Below, piece after piece: positions 17,113-26,006 of a DNA stretch of 64,000 nt. Under the pieces are notes generated by a model. It saw only the letters and a list, made by a program, of their open reading frames with translations. It ran no database searches and was not told the DNA's origin. The stretch is taken from assembly GCA_947475845.1 (NCBI GenBank), contig CANJMO010000001.1, positions 62,001-126,000 on the forward strand, read 5' to 3'. Each line of letters begins with the position of its first letter. Positions within the stretch are counted from its first letter, which is position 1. This DNA comes from Caulobacteraceae bacterium. GTDB lineage: Bacteria > Pseudomonadota > Alphaproteobacteria > Caulobacterales > Caulobacteraceae. The translations under genes and the position numbers were made by a program.

Positions 17113-18666
17113 ATGCCCGCCACGGGTAGACGCATTTTCGACTCCCTATCGACCGGCGCCGGCTCATGGCGCGGGCTGCTCGCGGCTGCCTTGCTGGCGC
17201 CCGTGCTGGCCGCCTGCGCCACCGGCGAGGTGCGCAAGGCCGACGTGCGCCTGCCCGCCGCCTTCGAGGCGCCGCAGCCGGGCCAGACCGTCGAGGCCCA
17301 GGCGCTGGACCAGTGGTGGACCCTCTATAACGACGCCCAGCTCACCGCCCTGGTGCAGCAGGCCCTGGCCAACAGCCCGGACGCGCGCGACGCGGTCGCC
17401 AAGCTGGATCAGGCCCGCGCGGTGCGCCAGGCGGCGCTCTACGCCTACAATCCGCAAGGCGCCCTGACCGCCTCGGGCTCCAAGTCGCAGTACAATCCGC
17501 TCAGTTCCTCGGCCAGCCTGTCGGACTTCGAAAGTCTCGGCGGCGTGGGCGGCGGCATAGGCGGCGTCGGCGCCGGGGGATCGAATGTTTCCTCGTTGCT
17601 GGCCAGCGAGAGCTACAGCCTCGGGTTCAATGTCAGCTGGGAGCTGGATCTGTTCGGCCGCCGCCGCGCCGCGCGCCGTTCGGCCGACGCGGAGCTGCGC
17701 AACGCCGAGTTCGTCTATGACGCCACCCGCTGGAGCCTGGCGGCCAATGTCGCCGACAGCCTGTTCCAGGCCCGCGGCCTGGCCATCCAGCTGGACCAGG
17801 CGCAGGAAACCCAACGCATCGAGCAGCAGCTCTATGACGTGTCCAAGGCCCGGGTCGACCACGGCCTGGCGCCCTCGGCCGATTCCGCCCAGACCCAGGC
17901 CAACCTGCAGATCGCCCAGGCCCAGGCCGAGGGTCTGCGCGCCCAACTGACCGCCGCCCGCCGCACCCTGCTGGTGCTGATCGGCAAGGGCGTCGATCCC
18001 CTGGCCAGCCTGCCGGTCCCCGCCGACGTCGGCGCCCCGCCGCCGGTCCCGGCCACGGCGCCCGGCGAGCTGCTGGTCCGCCGTCCCGACGTGCGCGAGG
18101 CGCAGCAGCGCGTCGAATCCGCCCTCGGCAAGCTGACCCTGAACAAGCGCGCCCTGCTGCCCACCTTCACCTTGCAGCCCGGCGTCGGCATCATCCAGGC
18201 TGGCTCCTCCGCCGCCTCGCGCCTCAGCTTCTGGACGCTAGCCGCCAATGCCGCCCTGCCCGTGCTCGACCGCCCGCGCCTGCTGTCCCTGGTGCGCCAG
18301 CAGCGCGACGTCGCCGAACAGGCCGTGATCGCCTACGAGAAGTCGGTGCAGACCGCCTATGGCGACGCCGAGAACGCGTTCGGCTACTACGACTCCGACA
18401 AGCGCCGGGTCGCGGTGCTGATCGAGGCCGAGAAGAACGCCGGCTTCGCCTATCGGGCCAAACAGACCGGCTACACGCGCGGCCTCAACGACCTGCAGAC
18501 TACGCTGAACGCCGAGGCCCAGTGGCGCCAGGCGCGCCTGACCCTGGCCCAGGCCCAGGTCACCCTGATGCAGCGCTCGGTGCAGCTATTCAAAGCCCTG
18601 GGCGGCGGCTGGTCGCCCAATTCCACCCCTCCGGTGACGGAAGCCCGCAACGGAGCCGCCGGATGA
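17113..18666 (+). CDS. Outer-membrane efflux factor of the RND pump (NodT/OprM type lipoprotein)
   Basis: This 517-residue TolC-family outer-membrane channel has a lipoprotein signal ending in PVLAACATGEV, then two copies of the OEP repeat. The first contains QWWTLYNDAQLTALVQQALANSPD and the second starts at about residue 240 (ARVDHGLAPSADSAQTQANLQIAQAQAEGLRAQLTAARRTLLVLIGKG). LLVRRPDVREAQQRVESALGKL is characteristic of NodT members. A Gly/Ser-rich insertion (about residues 130-160) is longer than usual. Its TGA overlaps the ATG of the membrane-fusion gene (ATGA). It would form the exit duct of the pump made by the next two genes. Confidence 0.95.
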   Translation: MPATGRRIFDSLSTGAGSWRGLLAAALLAPVLAACATGEVRKADVRLPAAFEAPQPGQTVEAQALDQWWTLYNDAQLTALVQQALANSPDARDAVAKLDQARAVRQAALYAYNPQGALTASGSKSQYNPLSSSASLSDFESLGGVGGGIGGVGAGGSNVSSLLASESYSLGFNVSWELDLFGRRRAARRSADAELRNAEFVYDATRWSLAANVADSLFQARGLAIQLDQAQETQRIEQQLYDVSKARVDHGLAPSADSAQTQANLQIAQAQAEGLRAQLTAARRTLLVLIGKGVDPLASLPVPADVGAPPPVPATAPGELLVRRPDVREAQQRVESALGKLTLNKRALLPTFTLQPGVGIIQAGSSAASRLSFWTLAANAALPVLDRPRLLSLVRQQRDVAEQAVIAYEKSVQTAYGDAENAFGYYDSDKRRVAVLIEAEKNAGFAYRAKQTGYTRGLNDLQTTLNAEAQWRQARLTLAQAQVTLMQRSVQLFKALGGGWSPNSTPPVTEARNGAAG

Positions 18667-19784
18667 CGCCTGTCTCAAGGACCCCGATGACTGTTTTCCG
18701 CCCGCGCCGGTTCGTTGTCGCCAGCGCCGCCCTGCTGGCCTGCACAAGCCTCGCCGCCTGCAAGCCCGCGCCCAAGGTCAGCGCCGAGGCGCCGCCGCGC
18801 TCGGTCCGCGTCGCCCATGTGCAGACCCAGTCCCTGGCCAGCGCCCTGACCATCTCGGGCCTGCTGACCCCGCGCGAGGAGGCCGCCGTGACCTCCGAGC
18901 TGGGCGGCTACCGTGTGCTCAAGGTGATGGTCGACCAGGGCGATTGGGTGAAGGAAGGGCAGCCGATCGCTCAGCTGGACGACACCCTGCTGCGCTCGCA
19001 GATCGCTCAGCAGTCGGCGGTGGTGGTGCAGCAGACCCTCGCCGCCGAACGCGCCGAGAGCCAGGCCATGAACGTCGCCGGGCTCGACAATCAGGGCGTG
19101 CTTTCTCAGGAAGACATCGACACCCGCCGCTTCCAGGGCAAGAGCGCGCGCGCCGCCGCCGTGGCCGCCCAGGCCCAGCTCGACGACCTGAAGACCCGCC
19201 AGTCGCGCCTGACCCTGCGCGCGCCGGTGTCCGGCCGCGTCCTCGCCCGCTATGTCCGTCCCGGCGACCTGCCCGCGGGCCAGACCGCCGGCCAGCCCCT
19301 GTTCCGCATCGCCCGCGACGGCCTGATCGAGATCGACGCGGAAGTGCCGGAAGCCGATCTCGGCAAGCTGCATCCCGGCCAGAGGGCCGAGGTGACCCTG
19401 CCCGACGGATCCAAGACCACCGGCCAGGTGCGCCTGATCTCGCCGGAGGTGGACCAGGCGTCCAAGCTCGGCCACGCCCGCATCCTGCTGCCCGTGCGCC
19501 CCGACCTGCGTCCCGGCGGCTACGCCTACGCCCGTCTGCCGACGGTGAAGACCAATGGCCTGGTGGCCCCCGACAAGGCCGTCACCTATGACGCCGAGGG
19601 CGCCTCGGTGTTCGTCGTCGATCAGGCCAACCGGGTGCACCGCGTGACCGTGCGCACCGGCGACCGCGCCGGCGGTTTCGTCGAGATCCTGCAAGGTCCG
19701 CCAGCGGGCTCGCGCCTGCTGATCACCGGCTCCAGCTTCGTGCTGGACGGCGACAAGGTGGCCCCGGTCGAGGGCGCCGGCTGA
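18663..19784 (+). CDS. Membrane fusion (periplasmic adaptor) protein of the RND pump
   Basis: This 373-residue HlyD/AcrA-type adaptor starts at the ATG overlapping the upstream stop; an in-frame ATG at 18687 is an alternative start. A lipoprotein signal ends in LLACTSLAAC. The biotinyl-lipoyl-like halves are visible in EAAVTSELGGYRVLKVMVDQGDWVKEGQPIAQLDD and LRAPVSGRVLARYVRPGDLPAGQ, flanking a helical hairpin, followed by the beta-barrel (IEIDAEVPEADLGKLHPGQRAEVTLPDG). It links the inner-membrane transporter to the outer-membrane factor. Its stop overlaps the transporter start (TGATG). Confidence 0.95.
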   Translation: MTPVSRTPMTVFRPRRFVVASAALLACTSLAACKPAPKVSAEAPPRSVRVAHVQTQSLASALTISGLLTPREEAAVTSELGGYRVLKVMVDQGDWVKEGQPIAQLDDTLLRSQIAQQSAVVVQQTLAAERAESQAMNVAGLDNQGVLSQEDIDTRRFQGKSARAAAVAAQAQLDDLKTRQSRLTLRAPVSGRVLARYVRPGDLPAGQTAGQPLFRIARDGLIEIDAEVPEADLGKLHPGQRAEVTLPDGSKTTGQVRLISPEVDQASKLGHARILLPVRPDLRPGGYAYARLPTVKTNGLVAPDKAVTYDAEGASVFVVDQANRVHRVTVRTGDRAGGFVEILQGPPAGSRLLITGSSFVLDGDKVAPVEGAG

Positions 19785-22700
19785 TGTCTGGCTTCCGCGT
19801 CTCCACCTGGGGGATCAAGAACCCGGTTCCCGTGGCCCTGCTGTTCGTGGCCCTGACCATCGCCGGCATAGCCGGCTACCTGACCATGCCGATCAAGGCC
19901 TTCCCCGAAGTGTCCTTCCCGGTGATGATCGTCCAGGTCACCCAGAGCGGCGCGGCCCCCTCCGAAATCGAGACCCAGATCACCCGCCCGGTGGAGGACG
20001 CCGCGTCGGCCATCTCCGGCGTCAAGCACATCTCCTCCACCGTGACCCTGGGCATGTCCCTGACCCAGGTGGAATTCCAGTTCGGTTCGGACGCCCAGCG
20101 GGCGCTGGACGACATGCGCTCGGCCATCGACCGGGCGCGGGTCAACCTGCCCCCTGGCATCGACCCGCCGACCGTCACGCGCTTGGACATCGACGCCCAG
20201 CCATTGATGTTCTACGCGGTGTCCTCGCCCAAGATGTCGGCGACCGAGCTTAGCTGGTTCATCGACAACACCGCCGCGCGCGCCATCCAGGCGGGCAAGG
20301 GCGTCGGCCAGGTGACCCGCACCGGCGGCCTGGACCGCGAGATCAACGTCATTCTCGATCCGGACCGGATGGCGGCTTTGCACGTCACCGCGCCCCAGGT
20401 CAGCCAGGCGCTGCTGCAGTTCACCAACGACATCGGCGGCGGCCGCGCCCGGGTCGGCGAGCGTGAGCTGACGGTGCGGGTGCTGGGCTCGACCCACAGC
20501 ATCGACCAGCTGCGCGCCCTGCAGATTCCTCTGCCGAACAATCGCTTCACCCGGCTGGACTCCATGGCCTCGGTCGGCGACGGCGCCGGCGAGAAGCGCG
20601 GCTTCGCCATGCTCGACGGCCGTCCGGTGGCCTCGTTCCAGGTGGCCAAGTCCAAGGGCGCCTCCGATGTCGCGGTCGAGAAGGAAGTGCTCAAGGCGAT
20701 CGACAAGCTGAAGAAGGACCACCCCGAGGTGGTCTTCACCCAGATCCTGTCGACCGTGGCCAATACCCGCGAGGCGTTCACCTCGACCGAGCATGTGCTG
20801 CTGGAAGGCATGTTCCTGGCGGTGCTGGTGGTGCTGCTGTTCCTGCGCGAGTGGCGCTCGACGGTGATCTCGGCCATCGCCATGCCCCTGTCGCTGATCC
20901 CGACCTTCGCCGCCATGGCGATCTTCGGTTTCAGTATCAACGTGGTCACCCTGCTGGCCCTGACCCTGGTGGTCGGCATCCTGGTCGATGACGCCATCGT
21001 CGAGATCGAGAACATCCAGAAGCGCATCGAGCGCGGGACGCCGCCGTTCCGCGCGGCCATGGAAGGCGCCGACGCCATCGGCCTGGCGGTCATCGCCACC
21101 ACCTTCACCATCGTGGTGGTGTTCACGCCGGTGTCGATGATGAACAGCTCGGTGGGCCAGTTCTTCCGCGAGTTCGGGGTCACGGTGTCGATGGCGGTGC
21201 TGTTCTCCCTGCTGGTGGCGCGTCTGCTGACGCCGCTGCTGGCCGCCTATTTCATCAAGCCGCATCCGCATCCGACGCCGCCCAAGCCCCTGCCGCGCCG
21301 CTACAGCCAATCGCTTGACTGGGCCCTGGACAACAAGTGGAAGGCCTCGGCGCTCGGCGGCCTGTTCCTGGTGCTGTCGATGGTGGTGGCCAGCCGCCTG
21401 CCGACCGGCTTCCAGCCATCCGGCGATCCCGGCTTCATCTACATGCAGGTGCAGGGCCCCCCCGGCGCCACGCGCCAGGACATGCAGCGCGCCGTGGTCG
21501 AAACCACCCGCCTGTTCAAGGCGCAGGCGGACGTCGGTCAGGTGTTCGGCCAGATCGGCTCCACCGGCGCCGGCGGCGACCTGACCTCGGGCCGTATCAT
21601 CGCCCTGCTCAAGCCCAAGCGCGAGCACACCACGTCTCAGATGAAGCAGCTGATGCGCGACCGGCTGCGCGAGATTCCCGACGCCCGCATCACCTACCAG
21701 GCCGACAACGGCGGCGGCGCCGACGTGGAAGTGATCCTGGCCAGCCAGGACGGCGCGCTGCTGGCCCGTACCCAAGACACTCTGCTGCGCCAGATGCGCG
21801 ACATCGACCTGATCGGCGATCCGCGTCCGACCCCGCCGCCGGCCTCCGCCGAACTGATCATTCGCCCCAAGCCCGCCGAGGCCGCCCGCCTGGGCGTGAC
21901 CGCCGACAGCCTGGGCCAGATCGCCCGCGTCGCCACCATCGGCGACATTGACGCCAACGTCGCCAAGTTCCCCGACGGCGAGCGGCGCATCCCGATCCGC
22001 ACGCGCCTGCCGCAGGAAGCGGTCGCCGACCTCAATGTCATCGGTCGCCTGCAGGTGCCGACCCTGACCGGCAAGCCGACGGATCTGCGCAGCGTCGCCG
22101 ATATCGATTTCGAGGCCGGTCCCGCCCGCATCGTTCGCTACGACCGTGAGCGCCGCGCCTCGGTCGAGGCCGACCTGAAGCCCAAGATCATCATCGGTCA
22201 GGCGCTGAAGGCGGTGCACGCCCTGCCGATCATGAAGAACCTGCCGGCCGGGGTGCGCGAGGCGACATCGGACGACGTGGAGAGCATGAAGGAGCTGTTC
22301 GGCGGCATCGTCGCGGCCATGCTGGCCGGCGTCGCCCTGATCTATGCGGTTATGGTCCTGCTGTTCAAAAGCTTCTTCAAGCCGATCACCATCCTGTCGG
22401 CCCTGCCCCTGTCGCTGGGCGGCGCCTTCATCGCCATGTTCGTCACCGGCAAGGCGTTCGATCTGCCGTCGATGATCGGCATGCTGATGCTGCTGGGTCT
22501 GGCGGCCAAGAACTCGATCCTGCTGGTGGAGTTCGCCATCGAGGCCGAGCGCTCCGGCATGGCCCGTTACGAGGCCCTGCGCACCGCCTGCACCGAACGC
22601 TCGCGTCCCATCGTCATGACCACCGTGGCCATGGTCATGGGCATGTTGCCGACCGCGCTCGGCATCGGCCAGGGCTCGGAATGGCGCGCGCCCATGGCCA

Positions 22701-22903
22701 TCGCCGTGATCGGCGGCCTGATCTCGTCCACCGTCCTCTCCCTGGTGCTGGTGCCGGTGGTCTATGAGATCGTCGACGATTTCGAGCAGTCGCTGAAGCC
22801 GCGCCTGGCCCGGCTGGTGACGCCGTCCGGCGAGGCGCCCAAGCCGAAGGCCAAGGCCGACATCCTCTCTTCCAGCTCCGCGGACGCCGCCGCGGCGGAA
22901 TAA
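19784..22903 (+). CDS. RND efflux transporter (AcrB/HAE1-like)
   Basis: This 1039-residue inner-membrane proton/substrate antiporter has the usual twelve-helix layout with two large periplasmic loops. Visible are the first helix region (PVPVALLFVALTIAGIAGYL), the TM4 proton-relay aspartates (LVVGILVDDAIVEIENIQ, about residue 400), and the second-half helices (IVAAMLAGVALIYAVMVLLF, PSMIGMLMLLGLAAKNSILLVEFA). It resembles the heavier, less specific HAE1-like branch rather than E. coli AcrB in sequence. It is translationally coupled to the adaptor and is the last gene of the operon. The substrate is unknown. Confidence 0.95.
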   Translation: MSGFRVSTWGIKNPVPVALLFVALTIAGIAGYLTMPIKAFPEVSFPVMIVQVTQSGAAPSEIETQITRPVEDAASAISGVKHISSTVTLGMSLTQVEFQFGSDAQRALDDMRSAIDRARVNLPPGIDPPTVTRLDIDAQPLMFYAVSSPKMSATELSWFIDNTAARAIQAGKGVGQVTRTGGLDREINVILDPDRMAALHVTAPQVSQALLQFTNDIGGGRARVGERELTVRVLGSTHSIDQLRALQIPLPNNRFTRLDSMASVGDGAGEKRGFAMLDGRPVASFQVAKSKGASDVAVEKEVLKAIDKLKKDHPEVVFTQILSTVANTREAFTSTEHVLLEGMFLAVLVVLLFLREWRSTVISAIAMPLSLIPTFAAMAIFGFSINVVTLLALTLVVGILVDDAIVEIENIQKRIERGTPPFRAAMEGADAIGLAVIATTFTIVVVFTPVSMMNSSVGQFFREFGVTVSMAVLFSLLVARLLTPLLAAYFIKPHPHPTPPKPLPRRYSQSLDWALDNKWKASALGGLFLVLSMVVASRLPTGFQPSGDPGFIYMQVQGPPGATRQDMQRAVVETTRLFKAQADVGQVFGQIGSTGAGGDLTSGRIIALLKPKREHTTSQMKQLMRDRLREIPDARITYQADNGGGADVEVILASQDGALLARTQDTLLRQMRDIDLIGDPRPTPPPASAELIIRPKPAEAARLGVTADSLGQIARVATIGDIDANVAKFPDGERRIPIRTRLPQEAVADLNVIGRLQVPTLTGKPTDLRSVADIDFEAGPARIVRYDRERRASVEADLKPKIIIGQALKAVHALPIMKNLPAGVREATSDDVESMKELFGGIVAAMLAGVALIYAVMVLLFKSFFKPITILSALPLSLGGAFIAMFVTGKAFDLPSMIGMLMLLGLAAKNSILLVEFAIEAERSGMARYEALRTACTERSRPIVMTTVAMVMGMLPTALGIGQGSEWRAPMAIAVIGGLISSTVLSLVLVPVVYEIVDDFEQSLKPRLARLVTPSGEAPKPKAKADILSSSSADAAAAE

Positions 22904-22975
22904 AACCCGCCGGGGTGGTGGCTGTCTGCGACGCCTGCTATGGCCTGGAAGGGCCGGGATTCGGGAGGCGAATGC

Positions 22976-24427
22976 ATGATCCGCAAGCGGCGTACCCGCA
23001 TTGTCGCGACCCTGGGACCGGCCAGCCGGACTCAGGATAAGGTCGTCGCCCTGGCCCGCGCTGGCGCCGATGTATTCCGCCTGAACTTCAGCCACGGCAC
23101 TCACGACGACCACGCGGCCAACTTCGCCCTGGTGCGCGAGGCGTCCAAGATCGTCGATCGGCCGCTGGGCATCCTGGCCGACCTGCAGGGTCCCAAGCTG
23201 CGCCTGGGCGCCTTCGAGAACGGCTCCATCGACGTTGCGCCCGGCGACAGCATCCGCCTGGATATGGACAAGACCCCAGGGAACAAGACCCGCGTTGGCA
23301 TGCCCCATCCCGAAATCTTCGCCGCCATGGTCCCCGGCGCCCATCTGCTGGTGGACGACGGCAAGGTGCGCCTGGTGGTCAAGAGCTGCGACAAGACCTC
23401 GGCCGTGGTCGAGGTGGTCGACGGGACCAAGCTGATGGACCGCAAGGGCGTGACGCTGAAGGGCGCCCTGCTGCAGATGCCGGCGATGACCGACAAGGAC
23501 CACAAGGACCTCGCCTTCGCCCTGCGCCTCGGCGTCGATTGGGTCGCCCTGTCGTTCGTCCAGCGGCCCGAGGACGTGGCCAATCTGCGCAAGCTGGTGG
23601 AGGGCCGCGCCGCGGTCCTGGCCAAGATCGAGAAGCCCTCGGCTATCGACTACCTGGAAGAGATTCTCGACTTCTGCGACGGCCTGATGGTGGCGCGCGG
23701 CGATCTCGGCGTGGAGATGGACCCCGAGGACGTGCCGGTCGCCCAGAAGACCATCATCCGCGCCGCCCGCCGCCGCGGCGTGCCTGTGATCGTCGCCACC
23801 CAGATGATGGAGTCGATGATCTCCTCGCCGACCCCGACCCGGGCCGAGGCCAGCGACGTGGCCAACGGCGTCTACGAGGGCGCCGACGCCCTGATGCTGT
23901 CGGCCGAGTCCGCCTCCGGCGCCTATCCCATCGAGGCGGTGTCGATGATGAACCGCATCATCGAGCGGGTGGAGCAGGACCCGCACTGGCCCGGCGTCAT
24001 GCTTGCCGAGCACGGTCCGCTGGAGGATGTCGACGCCGATATCCTGGTGGCCGCCGCCCGCCGCGCCGCAGACTCGCGCAACATGAACTGCCTGGTCGCC
24101 TTCACCACCACTGGTGGCACCGCCCGGCGGCTGGCGCGCGAGCGGCCATCGCAGCCGATCCTGACCTTGACCCCGGACCCGTCGGTGGCCCACCGCCTGG
24201 CCCTGGTCTGGGGCGTCGAGGCACGCATCGCCGCGCAGCCCGACAGCGTCGATTCCATGACCGACGAAGCTGTGGACATCGCCGTCAACCTCGGCCTGGT
24301 GCCTCCGGGCGGCCGCCTGCTGATCGTGGCCGGCACGCCGTTCGGAGCGCCGGGCGCGGCCAACCTGCTGCGCATGGCCCACGCCCCGACCCGCTTCCGC
24401 CGCAAGGCCGGCAAATCGCCCGCATAG
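22976..24427 (+). CDS. pyk: Pyruvate kinase
   Basis: This 483-residue enzyme converts PEP and ADP to pyruvate and ATP. The ATG at 22976 follows a strong GGGAGGCG site; the frame is open a little further upstream. Landmarks are RTRIVATLGPASRT, VFRLNFSHGTHDDH (about residues 39-52), ILADLQGPKLRLG, the active-site LAKIEKPSAIDYLEEI with its catalytic Lys (about residue 216), DGLMVARGDLGVEM and the TQMMESMISSPTPTRAEASDVANGVYEGADALMLSAESA block. It is followed 4 nt later by dgoK, so pyruvate formation and sugar-acid breakdown are linked here. Confidence 0.97.
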   Translation: MIRKRRTRIVATLGPASRTQDKVVALARAGADVFRLNFSHGTHDDHAANFALVREASKIVDRPLGILADLQGPKLRLGAFENGSIDVAPGDSIRLDMDKTPGNKTRVGMPHPEIFAAMVPGAHLLVDDGKVRLVVKSCDKTSAVVEVVDGTKLMDRKGVTLKGALLQMPAMTDKDHKDLAFALRLGVDWVALSFVQRPEDVANLRKLVEGRAAVLAKIEKPSAIDYLEEILDFCDGLMVARGDLGVEMDPEDVPVAQKTIIRAARRRGVPVIVATQMMESMISSPTPTRAEASDVANGVYEGADALMLSAESASGAYPIEAVSMMNRIIERVEQDPHWPGVMLAEHGPLEDVDADILVAAARRAADSRNMNCLVAFTTTGGTARRLARERPSQPILTLTPDPSVAHRLALVWGVEARIAAQPDSVDSMTDEAVDIAVNLGLVPPGGRLLIVAGTPFGAPGAANLLRMAHAPTRFRRKAGKSPA

Positions 24428-24431
24428 GCGG

Positions 24432-25340
24432 ATGAGCGGCGCCGACTTCCTCGCCGCCGATTGGGGCACCAGCAACCTGCGCGCCTGGCGTCTCGGCGCC
24501 GACGGGGCGGTCAAGGATTCGCGCCGGTTCCCCTGGGGCGTCGGCGTGCTGCAGCCGGGCGAGGCGGCGCAGAAGCTAAAAGACGAGATTCGCCCGGCCC
24601 TCGGCGCCGAAAACCTGCCCGCCATCCTGTGCGGGATGGTCGGTTCGGCCATGGGCATAGCGGTGGCCGGCTACGCCGATTGTCCGGCCGGCGGCGAGGA
24701 GTTGGCGCGCAATCTGTTCCGCGTCGACGAGCAGACCTGGATTACCCCCGGACTGCGCTGCGTCCGTCCGGACGGCTATCCCGACGTGATCCGCGGCGAG
24801 GAGACCAAGGTGCTGGGCTGGCTGACGCTCGACCCGCGCCGCGCCGCCGGTGACCATGTCCTGTGCCTGCCCGGCACCCACGGCAAGTGGGTGCTGGTGC
24901 GCGATGGCCGCATCCACCATTTCATGACCTGCATGACCGGCGAGCTGTTCGCCGTGCTGAGCGAGCACAGCACGCTGTGCCCCGGGGCAGTCCCGTCCGA
25001 GCCGGCCTCGTTCGCTGAAGGCCTGGCGTTCGGCGCCGCCGAGGGACCGTTGGCCTCGCGCCTGTTCACCGTGCGCGCCCGCATGGTCGGCGAGGGGCTG
25101 GCAGGGGACAAGGCGGCGTCGTTCCTGTCGGGCCTGCTGATCGGCGACGAGGCGTCGCGCCTGCCGCCGCTGCTGGGCCTGAAGCCCGGCGCCACGGTCG
25201 GCTTAATGGGCGAGCCGTCGCTGCTGGGGCTCTATGAACCGGCCCTGCGCGCGCGGGGCCTCGTTGTGGAACAGGCTGACGGCGAGGCGGCGGTGATCGC
25301 CGCCCTCACTCTTCTGCGCAGCGTGGGAGTCCCCGCATGA
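24432..25340 (+). CDS. dgoK: 2-dehydro-3-deoxygalactonokinase
   Basis: This 302-residue enzyme phosphorylates 2-keto-3-deoxy-galactonate at C6. The start FLAADWGTSNLRAWRL is the ATP-binding phosphate-1 motif of the family; LCGMVGSAMGIAVAGYADCPA, DVIRGEETKVLGWL and CLPGTHGKWVLVRDGRIHHFMTCMTGELFAVL are characteristic of DgoK. It begins 4 nt after pyk and overlaps the dgoA start (ATGA). With DgoA it completes the last two steps of the De Ley-Doudoroff galactose/galactonate route to pyruvate and glyceraldehyde 3-phosphate. The galactonate dehydratase is not in this window. Confidence 0.95.
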   Translation: MSGADFLAADWGTSNLRAWRLGADGAVKDSRRFPWGVGVLQPGEAAQKLKDEIRPALGAENLPAILCGMVGSAMGIAVAGYADCPAGGEELARNLFRVDEQTWITPGLRCVRPDGYPDVIRGEETKVLGWLTLDPRRAAGDHVLCLPGTHGKWVLVRDGRIHHFMTCMTGELFAVLSEHSTLCPGAVPSEPASFAEGLAFGAAEGPLASRLFTVRARMVGEGLAGDKAASFLSGLLIGDEASRLPPLLGLKPGATVGLMGEPSLLGLYEPALRARGLVVEQADGEAAVIAALTLLRSVGVPA

Positions 25341-25963
25341 CCCTGGAAGAAGCCCTGGCCGAAAGCGGCATCGTCGCCATCCTGCGCGGCGTCAAACCGG
25401 ACGAAATCCTGGCGGTGGCCGAGGCGCTCTATTCGGCACGCATCCGCGCCATCGAGGTGCCGCTGAATTCCCCCGACCCCTTCGACAGCATAGCCAGACT
25501 TGCCGGTGAGTACCGGGGACGGATCATCTGCGGCGGTGGCACCATGCTGACCACCGCCCATGTCGAGAAGGTCGCCGCGTCGGGCGGACGGCTGGCGGTG
25601 GCGCCCAACACCGATCCGGCGGTGATCCATCGCGCCGTGTCGCTGGGCATGACCCCGTTTCCCGGTTTCGCCACGGCCACGGAGGCCTTCGCGGCCATCG
25701 AGGCGGGCGCCCGTTTCCTCAAGCTGTTCCCGGCTTCGACCTATGGCGTCGACCATCTGAAAGCGCTCAAGGCCGTGCTGCCGCCGGATGTCGCCGTCGC
25801 TCCGGTCGGCGGCGTCGGGCCGGGCGACCTCGCCGCCTGGCGCAAGGCCGGGGCCGCCTGTTTCGGCATTGGCTCGGATATCTACAAGCCCGGCATGGCG
25901 CCGGACGAAATCCATCGCCGCGCCGTCGCCCTGGTCGCGGCGGATAGGGCAGCGTTGACCTGA
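25337..25963 (+). CDS. dgoA: 2-dehydro-3-deoxy-6-phosphogalactonate aldolase
   Basis: This 208-residue class I aldolase of the KDPG/KDPGal family splits 2-keto-3-deoxy-6-phosphogalactonate into pyruvate and glyceraldehyde 3-phosphate. VAILRGVKPDEILAVAEALY (about residues 11-30), IEVPLNSPDPFDSI (about 37-50), GGGTMLTTAHVE and LKLFPASTYGVDHLKALKAVLP (the Schiff-base Lys region, about residue 125) are visible. EVPLNSP rather than EVTLRT-type residues favour the galactonate enzyme over the Entner-Doudoroff Eda. It is the last gene of the pyk-dgoK-dgoA operon. Confidence 0.94.
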   Translation: MTLEEALAESGIVAILRGVKPDEILAVAEALYSARIRAIEVPLNSPDPFDSIARLAGEYRGRIICGGGTMLTTAHVEKVAASGGRLAVAPNTDPAVIHRAVSLGMTPFPGFATATEAFAAIEAGARFLKLFPASTYGVDHLKALKAVLPPDVAVAPVGGVGPGDLAAWRKAGAACFGIGSDIYKPGMAPDEIHRRAVALVAADRAALT

Positions 25964-26006
25964 GCCCGCGCCCGCCCGATGGTCCGGGCATGAGGCCGCA
26001 TCGTCC

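Noticed and set aside
19622-24658. A 1678-codon open frame on the minus strand opposite the RND transporter and pyk
   Set aside because: It is antisense to two certain genes, is extremely rich in His, Gly, Asp and Arg, and has no recognisable domain. Long antisense frames are a by-product of high GC in the third codon position.
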